From: Corythucha ciliata
Lineage: Eukaryota; Arthropoda; Insecta; Hemiptera; Tingidae
Assembly (NCBI GenBank): GCA_038030265.1
Contig: CM075943.1
Span: forward strand, 38,998,001-39,062,000
Direction: 5' to 3'
DNA: 64,000 bases
Part shown: piece after piece, positions 46,915-58,900 of the stretch
Position numbering within the stretch: the first letter of the stretch is position 1
Layout of the letters: each line of letters opens with the position of its first letter
Notes under the pieces: generated by a model
What the model was told of the DNA's origin: nothing
Databases searched by the model: none
The model's input: only the letters and a program-made list of their open reading frames with translations
Position numbers and translations under genes: made by a program

Positions 46915-49900
46915 ATGAACAAGTCTGCAAGTGAAGAGAAAGAAGACATGGTCAAGGAATCTCTTTTCAATTTCCTTATGGAGCACATCCCCGGGGCTCA
47001 GATCAGGTACAAAACCGTCTCCCTCGCATTTTGGACACTTTTCGTTGCTACAAAGCGAATAACTTGATATTTTGTCCCCCCCCCCCTCTTAGTACGATCG
47101 ATGAAATCGTTTTGAGCTACGTCGTTAGCATTCTGGAAGAACTGGGCGAGGAAACGACCGGTGACGTCGAGGAGGCTTTCGACGCCGAAGGATTCTGCGA
47201 GATGATGGCCGCGTATTTCCCGGAGTTTTCATCCATTAGTCTTCCTCGGGTGTGCCAATGGATGTTCGAACTTGAAGCCACTTTGAGGAAATTACGCGAT
47301 CACAGTGAGTTTCTTCATTATTTTGTAGTTTTAGGGCCTTTTCAAATGTGTGTTAAACCGCCTATTTTACTGTTTTTCATGGTCCTAAGGAGGCGTTCTA
47401 ATTATTTATTGATTTCTTGGCTCATGTAGTCGAAATTAATCACTCGTGAATGAGTTCACTTTGATGTGCCTGTGCCCATTGATCAAACCCTAATAGGCCC
47501 TTTCCTTGCTAACACTCAAACCTGTATTTCATGACATACTTTAAGAGCTCAAAATTAAAATTCTTGTCGCGTCTCTCCCACTTATAGCTCAGAAATTAAG
47601 CCCTTCGTGACCTTAAAGAGACATATTTTTGCTACGCGTTATAGATTTGCTTATCTGTACACATCTCCAACGTCAAAAACGAGATTCAAACTCTCGGCCA
47701 GGAGAGAGGGTAGAAATTGAAGTTTCCAGATCTTTTAAGCTTGGCAAATGCTGTGAAATTATATATTTGACCCAAAGGGGGCAAAGATTATGAAATTCCC
47801 AACCATTCCATTTCACACACACGAGCCCCCAGTGTGTGGCGAAATCAACAGATGAGTGACTTCTGTTCCAGTCTGTTAGATTCTGAGGCTTTATTGCCCT
47901 CAAGGATCCAAAGGCGAAGCAAAATCTATATTTTAGAGAGCCTATTGTTCGGGAAACCTCACAACTAAGGTCGAAATTTCCGCGAAATTGGATCTTTGCC
48001 CAGTGGAGGTGCATCCCAGTCTTGACCCAGGAGACTTTAAGTTATCTATGTCGTCGTTTGAATTCCAGATTATCAAGGTCATGTGCGCTGTTCTCAGGGA
48101 AAATGGACGGGTATGTCCATGGCTAAAACTGAGAGAAAGCGCTCAGTTGCCGCTTAAATTGCGCAAAAAACACCAATTCGTGGCATCTGAAGGCAACTTC
48201 GTGGCTAAAATAGATAAAAGTTTGCCAGTCTCCAGTTTCTGTAGGTCACAGAAGGCTATTGTTGGGAAATATAGCTCGCGTGCTGTCTTTGGGGCAAGTT
48301 CGCGGATAAAATTGAGAGAAAGTGTTAATTCGTAGCTAAAAGTGAGAAAAATTTGCCAATTCGCGTTCAAAATTGAAAAAAAAGCGCTGATTCATGGCTT
48401 AAATTGAGAAATAGTGTTCTTTTGCGTCGAAATGTGAGGAAATGCGCCAATTCGCGATTTCGTGGTACAACTTTGTAAGACTAAACTCATAAAAAAGCGC
48501 TAATTCATGGATTTTAGAGGCCTTTTACGGCTAAAATATTTTTTAAAAACGCTAGTTTGTGGCTAAAAGCAAGAAAAATCTATAAAACTCTCGTTCGCGG
48601 TTTATGGAGGCCCTTAACGAACAAAATTATGAGAAAACGCTTATGTGCTGCGTTCTTGGGCCAAGTCCTAGAATAAAATTAAGAATAACCGCGAATAAAT
48701 GGTAGGTGCCTATGCCGATGACCTTAATGAGCAACTAAGGTTCACCAAAACTTAGTGAGGGTCTTGTGAAAAGGTGTCAAAACGGCCAACGTTCGTGTTA
48801 TTCTTGATTATTTATGAATTAGGTAAAGATCCGGGGACCGGGGTGGCACGAATAATCGCCTCCATCAAAGTCTCTTCCTCCTTTCCATCTGTAATCGTGC
48901 TGGTTATAGTCCGTCAATTTAAACGTGGACCTCGCCCTCCTGGAATCAGCACCTTTAGCTATTTTTCCTTACACCCTCTATGGAACTTTGGCTTGATAAC
49001 AACACTTATCTTTGGCAAACAGTGGGACAACCAATTCGGTAAGGAAATTAGAAGGAAGAGAAGTTGCAACTAATCGAATGAGAGTGCTCTGGCTGCGGGT
49101 TCATGTTCTTCTTGACGTGCTATAGTCAACAATGTTGAAGCTCCTTGGGGCTTTTATAACAGATTTTTCGAACAAGAAATGGAAAATTAACCCCTAAATT
49201 TGTCAATCTTAGGAAATTGAATTGCTCATGCCAAAATCCGGTTCCTTCGCCAATTTTCACCCTAAAACTTTTATCTCCGAGTGTTTTTCTTGAATGAAAA
49301 AAAAAACTGGAGATCGCAGCATAGCACTGTATTTCTTTGGTCTACTACGCGCCGCATTCAGTCCGCCCCTTATTTTTGTATATTTATTTGATTATTATTT
49401 TGGTATGTCATTGTGGTGGGGCTTGGCAGGAGCGCTGGGCTGGCAGTAGCACAGGAAGCCAATTGTTCGGGTTCTTGCCTGATGTCCGGACTCGGCTGGG
49501 GCGTGCCAAGTGGTTTACCCTTGAGCATGCCGCCACGTACATGGCTCGTTCAATGGAAAGCTCTGGTTCTTCCCGCGGCGGAACCCTCCTTATTGCCCCT
49601 GTGGTGAGGAGGAAGAGGAGACCGTCGAGCCTGTATGATTCGCCGCTCGCAGTGGGGGAAAGGGGCCCCCCGGACGACCCTGTGTTAGTCGGCACCCGGC
49701 GGGCGTATGGCCGGCTCCTGGCCTTCTCGCGTGCCTGGCTAGAGCGCTAGGGCCGGACATGCCAGGGGCAGAGGCAAGGATCGGAAACCGAGTAGGGTTA
49801 CCTTCCCTGCTCTGTAAGGCCCGTGGTGCGCTCCCCTCGGGGAGGGTACCTACATACTCAGCCCCGCAGCCCACCTCCACGTGGTCCACCACAGCGGGCA

Positions 49901-52900
49901 CGGCTAGCTGGTTACTAGCCGTGGCAAAGCGGTTAGGGATTGAGAGATGGGGCCTACTCTGTCGGGAACTTTCCGGACCAAAGTTGAGGCGCAGGCCCGA
50001 TAAGACCCAGGGACGGGTGAGGTGCTGGCCGAATCTTAAAGCCTGTACACACGGAGACTTTTCTGTCATGACATCCGTGGCATGACAAAAAAGTCTCCGT
50101 GTGAACACGAAAAAGTCATAACATTTGATGTCATACCATATCTGTCATAACAAATTTTGAGAATTCTACGGTAACATCTTTCTAGACAGAAATGTCTAGT
50201 AACCTTCCCTTTTAACCCAACCTTCGTGCTCAAGGAAGGGAATATAGGGATTATTAAAACCGTGGAAGTGAGCTTGTAACTTGTTGTTGTTGAGCGTTCT
50301 GTTGTTTCAATGTTCAAGTGAAGTTTGGAAAAAAATGGATTGGAGTCGTGAGGCAGTAATGACATCACTCATCATAGAGTATGAGATGCGTGAGTGCCTT
50401 TACCTGTACTAAACAAGTTTGTAATAAAACAGCTAGATAGATGTATTTCATTAAATTGCATTAAGAATTTCACGAAACAGCTACTCTTATACCGTCTATT
50501 TGTCCATCCCTATCTTTTATTTTGGACAGTCTTTATTGCGTGAAGAGCAGAACTAGCTGCCGTGGTGCCAGCTACCGCTTTCAACACCACCAAATAAATT
50601 GGAATGATGAATTCTAACTATTCTTTTCAGAACGAAATCCCCAATACCATTTTCTTTCGTTCGGAATTGAAGTGCAGACCTTCTTTTTGACTTATTATTT
50701 CTCAATAATAAGTCTTTGTAATCGTATCGCAAAAAAATGTTTTTGACCTCCCCTCAAAATTTGTAGTTTTACGTTTCAAAGTGCGTAGAATCCAAATCTG
50801 AAATAAATAAAAAATGTCCGTCCGCCGTCCGGGCCATATCTTGCCCTAGGATTGCTCGAAAAAACTCGTTCTTTCGCACATATAGACTCCATTTGGGGTC
50901 TAGTTGGTCCTAACATATGATCAGTTTGATCAAATAACTCCCTGGGGTTTTATGGGCCAAAAGTGGGGATTTTCAAAGGATTTGGGATTTCAAATTTCAA
51001 GCCGGATTTGACTACATCCATGAATAATAAACCCATAAACAGTCGAAATAATAAGGAATTGCTCGATAATTCGCTGCGTTTTTTTTTTTTTTTTTTTTTT
51101 AAATTGTCCGCTCCTCCTGTGCTCCAAAGTTCAATAGTTTTGGTGGAGTAGTTTGCTAAAATTGTTTCCTACAAGGACAATTCATAATTCCAATTTATTT
51201 GGTGATGTTGAAAGCGGTAGCTGGCACCACGGCAGCTAGTTCTGCTCTTCACGCAATAAAGACCGTCCAAAATAAACGATAATGATGGACAAATAGACGG
51301 TATAAGAGTAGCTGTTTCGTGAAATTCTTAATGCAATTTAATGAAATACATCTATGTAGCTGTTTTATTACAAACTTGTTTAGTGCAGGTAAAGACACTC
51401 ACGCATCTCATACTCTATGATGAGTGATGCCATCACTGCCTCACGACTCCAATCCATTTTTTTCCAAACTTCACTTGAACATTGAAACAACAGAACGCTC
51501 AACAACAACATGTTACAAGCTCACTTCCACGGTTTTAATAATCCCTATTCCCTTTCCTTCGGCTTGAGCACGAAGGTTGGGTTAAAAGGGAAGGTTACTA
51601 GACATTTCTGTCTAGAAAGATGTTACCGTAGAATTCTCAAAATTTGTTATGACAGATATGGTATGACATCAAATGTTATGACTTTTTCGTGTTCACACGG
51701 AGACTTTTTTGTCATGCCACGGATGTCATGACAGAAAAGTCTCCGTGTGTACAGGCTTTAATGTAACTAGGGCACAGGCGTCATGCCCGCCCCTCACATG
51801 TAGTTGAGATCACTTGTTTCCACCCCAAAACGAAACGCAATCAAGCCCCCCCCCCTTCTTATCACGCTAAACTTTCCAATGCAGAAAACAAAAAAAATGG
51901 TGATTGGAAATCGTCAAATTCACTGTCAGAAACAGACTGTAGCGTGTAAAATCTATCACTCCAACTTCCAAAACAGGATTTTGGAACAAAAACTTTCAAT
52001 TTTACCCACATAAATCTTCAACCATCAGAAAAGCTTTACACTTTTTCACGATTATTTCCTTAAAACAGCTAAGGGTTGAACGGAAATTTGCTATTTTACC
52101 ACGTCCCTCCCCTAAAAGCTAGTAAATAGCCTCTCTTGGGTGATGGTTTCTCGAAATAAATGAATTTTAATGATGTTTTCGACTGATTGAACGGGTGTCT
52201 GTGATTTCACTAATGGACCCACGAGGGATAGTTTTACGGTATTTGAAGGATTTCGTATCACATTCCTGAGGACCGAGAAAGCTGGGAACGGGGGGAAGGG
52301 AGTTAGTGAATGCGGAAGGGATTGTGGGTCTTCTGAGTGTGACCCCCCCCCCCTTCTCTTGACTACCTCTCGACTCCTTTGTTTTTGACAGCCAACTCGC
52401 CTGACTTAACACTGAGAAGCACAGCGTTCCAGAGGGCCTACAAATCGTTCTTTTTATGGAAATTAAACGCCCTTCTTCTTCAGCCCCACTTCTGCTTTTA
52501 AAATGAGGTTTTAAAAAAATCATTTTCATGTCGTTAGCCTTATATATTGAAATGCAACGTTTTAACGCTAAAACTGCACAATATGTTGTACCGAGTTAAA
52601 ACATCCCCGCGTTTTTTTCATTAGACCGCGTGTATTTGTCGCTTAATTTTTCAACGTTCGGGCTCTGAGTGAATTTTAAAGCTGTGACAGATAGTAGTGC
52701 TAACCAGTTACGACTGGCTGAATTAAATCGGCTCATTTGACAATGTAGCAATTTTTTACGCGTAACGCAGGTTCGTAGTCTCCTAGAAAAGGTCTGACGG
52801 TCTCATTAGTTTATTGGTCAAAATTCGCCTTAAAATCGTTACTGAAATGTGAAATCACAATTTTTTAAGCGATGTACTACACAATATAAATCACCGGTGT

Positions 52901-55900
52901 TATTATTAATGAATGTCGGAAGTGACCATCATTCGTTCAGCTTCTTCTTCCTCTCCTACTCCATTCTGGCCTCTGAAAATCTGTTGTCTCATATTTTCAG
53001 GTGACTCATACATCGAAAAAGACTTATCTGAACTACTTATTCCGTTGGCTGTGACTCGAAACCATAATTCGTCTTCCGAGTGTTCAAGCGTTGGAAAGGG
53101 TAAAAGTCATCGCAGGCACCAACTGTCGGAAGCGAGTGATGGAAGTCTCAGTTCCGACAGCAGCGGCGAATATTTTGCTCCAGAAGTACGCTTACAAAGC
53201 ATGCGGTTTTTTTTCCTATAAATCTCGGTGCTATTTTTATTTTCGTCTCCTCAGGATTACGCTGACTACGAACAAATGCAAGTGCTGCAAGAAATGTTTC
53301 CAGGATTGAGTGAAATTGAAGTTCGTCACTGCTTAGCCATAGCTAATGGCGATGTCGCTACGGCCGCTCAGTTGGTGCTTCACAGGCAGGAAGCCGGACA
53401 AACGCTTTGTCATTCTTCTTTACTTCAGGTATTTGTCGGCGTTATTCTCCTGGATGGGGAAGAAGATGACAAATAATTTCATATTTTCGTCATGTTGCAG
53501 CACGTTGGCCAACCGAAGGCCATAGTGAATGACCAGGAGCTCAAGTCTCGTATCATCGCCAGGTATAGCTTCGTCGACAAAGATGACGACGCTCGTGAAC
53601 ACAGGCCCGTTGCTCCCAAAGCGGTGAGTGTACTCGTCATATTATTTTGTGTGTATGTGTCTAGTTTGTTTGTATAAAAGAGATGCTTGAATTAGGCTGA
53701 GAAAACACAGTGGTTGTCGTGCTAAAAGTGCTAGGAGAATTGAAAAATGTGTCAATTCATTGCTTTCTCTTTTATAAAATGTCACTCGCAGGATATACAA
53801 TTAATCTATCTCGATGTAAAAAGTTTCAAGTCCCGATAGAAGGGGATACTATTCTCAAGCGGCACACCACGCTTCATTTTAGTTAAAAGTTGAAACCGAT
53901 TCGATAAGAATGTACAACTAACGTGCACCCAATTTAAGCTGAAATAGAAGGTAGGCTATAACCATCATGACTGAAAGGTCTTGAGATCGAGGGCCTATTC
54001 TAATGTTTAGTCGAATTACCGAGTTCTGCACTTGCAAGTTACGGTCCTGCTTATATCAATTTGCGTTGCGCGAATATCAATTGACATTATATTATGTAAA
54101 GTTCCGGAAAAACAAATCTTCGTAGAATCTACCGCTACTATTGATTTTTGAGGGGGATCTAAATTAATTCCTGAGACTCAAGTGTCAGATGCTATGAGGG
54201 TATTTTACTTCTAATCCAACTTTGAGTGTGAGAGGAAGCTATGAAGTGGTCAAAGGGTGCACTTCCCCTATGCACTTTAATCGTGAGATTCATATGAGTG
54301 TGATAAATTTCAACGGGGTCTGTGACATTCCTCTCCTGAATCCGCGTCGTTTCTGCAGGCGGGGAGCATACAACTGTTTTCCTGAAGAGACTGCGCTTTC
54401 TATGGATTGACAATGGTCTAGCCTAGTTGTCCCGACACTTTTAATGTCGTTAAGGAGGTTACAAATATGTCTTCGACTTACTTGATGTTTAACTTCGAGT
54501 TCTAAAATGAGTCTGCGGCCTTGCGGTTGCTAAACATTCAAAGCATGAATAAACAGCTCCTCTTGCCCAACTTTAGGATCTTCTCATGTCAGTTGTTGGG
54601 CACATTGCTGACGAAATATATTGGTTTTTACATAGCTTTGTACTCCTTATTCGCTCTTATAGAAAAGGACGTTGTGACGTCTACTGCATGTTGATGAAGA
54701 GGTTCAATGCTGAAAGTTCAATGACGCCCACTTGGTCATGTTATTGTTTCGACCATGGAGTCCCAGGGAGGCCGTTTGATGACTCAGGGACAGGGCCGTT
54801 TCTAGCCTTTTAGCGTGGGCCCCCTAATGGGTTGTACATACATATAACACACATGCAGACTCCAAGACACATGTCAAGCCATTTGGGAATCTTCGAAGCA
54901 AAATTTTACGAATTCTACACTTACGGAACCCAATTTAGTGGTTTTTGGCTATTTCTAGAGCTCTTTTCGTCTTTAGCTACTTGGAAAACACAATGACGCC
55001 GGTTTGGATCTTTCAAAAAGAAAATTTCGCGAATCAGAAAAACCAATATCCCGGTGTTAGCTCCCTAAAAAGGCCAACTTCTAGGATTTCACCGGTTATT
55101 AATCAACATTTCCAGGGTGTTGGCTCATTGTAAAGAGCAATTTCGTGGATCTCGCACCCTTCAAATACAATATTTAGTGGATTTAGGGTGGGTTTATCAA
55201 TCACTGGATATCTCATGGAATTGCTTTCCGTTGAATAACTTCACATTACTGTTTACAAAAAGGCCCATAGCAACCAGGCTTATCCCAGATTTGTCTGTAG
55301 AATAGTCCAGTCAAATCGTATAAATAAAATACCATACGTGGACAAAAATCTCGTCTTTGATTTTTCCACTTTATTCCATGTTTTTTGGGGTGAGGAACAC
55401 GAATCTGAAGAGATCCAACAAAACTTCCTTGTGCGTTTTGAGAAAATCGCGAAAAACTGATAATTTTTGGTCCTTTTTTTAGTTTTTCGGTTACAACTGC
55501 TCAGTGACGCATCCTACGGAAAATTGTACCCTGTTCTTTTTTGAAGAGCATCAAGTTCTGCGTCGAGTCTTTTTTCATTTATCACAATTGACCCAGCCGT
55601 TTCGCCGGTATTGATTTTTTTGAAATGGTCATATTTAGTCGCTTTTGGCAAAATTGTGTGAAAAAATAAAAGTAGTTCAACTCTCAGTTGAGTGATGTAA
55701 TCTCTGACGCTACCTATAGTACTGGTGATATGTTGAGTTTTAACATTTGTGGACAAAGTTGGTGGGCATAACCACTTTTTTAAAACAAAACCTATTTTCT
55801 TCGCCCTGTACAGAATATTTTACGGGCCTTCAAAAATTTGGCAAATATGGTTCCTGACTGTAAATTTCATTAGCTTTCACTGAAAAATAGTGGAATTTTC

Positions 55901-58900
55901 ATCGAAAGCTTCGTTCGATAGTTATAGGCAAAAACGTTCGGCTGAAGAAAGGAGTTATTGGAAAATTACTCATTTTGCGAATTTCCCACAGCGTTTTATT
56001 GCCACTTATCGGGTCTTTATAAAAACGCCATACATGACTCCTTATAGGAAATTTAACGAGCTTTCAGGTGAGTATCTTTAAAATTTAATCGGATGAATAG
56101 TTTTTGAGTTATAGGCCAAAATGTGACAAAAAACGGTTTTTTGCAGCAAATTTCAAATTGTTTGACGTTATGACCCTGTCTTAAGTTAATCTTCAAATGA
56201 AATTTCATACAATAGGTCTGATAGAAAATTCTATCAGCTTTCAGATCGTTTTTCATAAAAAAAAATTGGACTACTAGTTCCCGAGCTACTGGCAAAAATG
56301 CGCCGAAAAACGTGGTTTTTGAGCCGCCTTTTTTCGCGTTTTTCGTCGCATAACTGATACCACTGATTTTTCCTGTAGGTTTCAATGCTTTTCACTTGTG
56401 TAAAATTCAATTCTAAACCACTTTGATTTCATTAAATTTTCCGATTAGAATAGCCGTTTTTAACTTGCTGCTGCCTTAGTAATTTTGATTAATTTAACAA
56501 AAGTGGCTAAAAATGACCATTTCAAAAAAATCAATACCGGTGAAACGGCTGGGTCAATTGTGACAAATGAAAGAACGATTCGACGCAGAATTCATTGCTT
56601 TTCAAAAAATAAGAGGGTGACATTTTCCGTAGAATGCGTCATTAAGGAGTTATAAGCAAAAAAGTGCTAAAAATGAGCAGTTTTTCGCGATTTTCTCAAA
56701 ACGCACAAGGAAATTTTGTTGGATCTCTTCAGATTCGTGTTCCTCTCCCCAAAAAACATGGAATAAAGTGAAAAAATCCAAGACGAGATTTTTGCCTACG
56801 TGGAACTACCGTTTGACTGGACTAAGAATAAGTGCATTGATAAACGCGCCCTTAGACATTTGAAAGCTCAGATTTTGTGGATTATTGGCACTCACAGATC
56901 CCACGTTTTACGAAATTTACTCAGTCAAAAAGCAAATTTGTAGCTTTATTGACTCGCTAACAAGCTAATTTTGCAGAGTTGACTCCCAAAAATTAGTCTT
57001 ACGGGATAGACTCTTCTAAAAAAAAAAAAAAAAAAAAACAGTCCTAAACGACTAATTTGAGACCGTCAAAAATGCTATCTGCGGTTTGGGTTCTTTGGGA
57101 GTCCAAATTTCGTGGATTGGACATTTGGACCGTTTTCACAATTGAGATTCCGGTATCTGATTCCCGTATCGAGGATACTAAAAATACACTTCAGTCAAGG
57201 AATTGCTTTACGGTTAAAATTCCGGAATCGCATACTTTTAGTATCCGATACCGGAATCTTAAGTGTGAATGAGCGCGTTAGCCGTATTGTATTTTTAGTA
57301 TCCTCGATACGGGAACCGGATACCGGAATCTGAAGTGTGAAAGCGCCCTAACACAACCCGATGGGCAAATTCAAGAACTAACTTCGCTTTCGGCTCCTTT
57401 AAACAAAACGTGCAATTCATTCAGTTTGGCACTTTCTGAAACCTAATTTCACGAATCTTGCATCTCAGAAAAATCGATTCAAAGATCTCACGCGCTTAAA
57501 ATCAAAATTTTCAGGGTTTTTGCAGGTCTGGCAAAAAAATATTGGATTGAAAAACAAAATTTCGCAAGGCTGTACCAAAGCCATTGTCATGGGATTGGCT
57601 CGCCTAAAAACAGGGTGTCTACAGACCTGAAAAACCGAGAGATCCGGGAATTGTCAGGGAATTTTCTAAAACTGGAAAAGTCAGGGAATTTCGTGAATTC
57701 ATGAGAATAGTCAGGGAAAAATGGCAAAGCGATGTTTTTCACGAATGTAATGCTTCCAGCGGGAACATGGAAGTAACATGGAGTACAAAATTACTATTAG
57801 GATTGTGGCCTATCTCACTCTCCTGTCGAGTTATGTTATGAGCGTTTTTTCACAGAAAACGTACTTTGGTACCAAAAACGTCGGTTTCTTGGGTCGAAAC
57901 GCCCTTTTCTTCAAAAGTGATGACAGTTTGGAAATCTACGGTATTACGTTCCAATTGAATTAGACCAATTTCAATCATCAACATTGTCTAAAACGCGAAG
58001 AAACGTGGCGCTTTTGTCGCCCTTGTACCCCACGAAAACTTCTCCATTTCTCAACTTTCCAATGGTTTACTCAAAATTCTATTATTAACTCACTTCCTCG
58101 ATGAGAAAACGTGAATATTAAAAACGCTGAATTCCTGAGTATTGCCCTCATGAGCATGAGTTTGAATTTACTTTTTGGGCGGCTGTACCGGCAGGCACAG
58201 TAGACTAGATTACACCCGGCTTCCTTGCCTTGGTGTTTTTTATACACGATATTGATCGATTATTAGCACACAATTTGGGATTTTTTTTCGTTTCATTTCA
58301 TATTTGCTCATGGAAAGAGTGGGATAATATTGTGAATACACTGTTGGAAATTAGAGAAAAAGGAAGAGCTTGTCTTGGGTTCGACGATCCGCAGAGGCAG
58401 AGTAATGAATTTGTCCTTTTTCCCCATATAATTATGTATTTGGTCAACGTAAAGCATGCATAAAGTTGTAGTCGTAGGAGCCTACATTGTCAGTCTTCCC
58501 GGGTCGAGGTGCGTCAAAACGAACAGGTTCCGGCTACTCGCCATCTTCCGGCTTCTTCATTTTTCCCCCAGAGTGCCCCCGCAAAAACCAATATCGCGGG
58601 GGTGGCTTACCCTCTCACCCATAATCGCTCGAAAAACCGATTTCGTGGGTCTGGTTCCTTTCAAATGAAAATTCCGCAAGGTCAGCTCTCTCAATACCAA
58701 TTTTGTAATTTTGTGGGGTACATTGGATCCCTGGAAAACAATATTTCGTGGGGTTGGCTCATTAAAAACCAATTTCACGTGGATAGCTCAGCCAAAAATA
58801 TAATTTTGCTGTATCAACCCATTCAAAAGCGATTTGGTCACGGGGTCGACACATTACAATTTCTCTGGCTTAACTCTTTGACAAAAATCAAGACGAAAAG

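Larger units (their letters stand above)
50040..51757. mobile_element. Long-armed foldback transposon flanked by TTAA
   Basis: The left arm (50040-~50618) and right arm (~51177-51757) are ~580-bp inverted copies with high identity. TTAA flanks both ends (50036-50039 and 51758-51761), as for piggyBac-type insertion, although the palindromic site makes this provisional. Each end holds its own palindrome: ACACGGAGACTTTTCTGTCA faces TGACAAAAAAGTCTCCGTGT with ~15 bases between. Both arms carry a 25-codon frame. The ~560-bp centre contains an inverted copy of repeat family R1. No transposase was seen. Confidence 0.8.

Noticed and set aside
52913..53000. In-frame ATG upstream of CUEDC2 exon 3 (MSEVTIIRSAS...)
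   Set aside because: This frame ends at a good acceptor (ATATTTTCAG|GTGACT), and the 5' exons at 46915 and 47093 join in phase with known CUEDC2 N-terminal sequence. The ATG is intronic.
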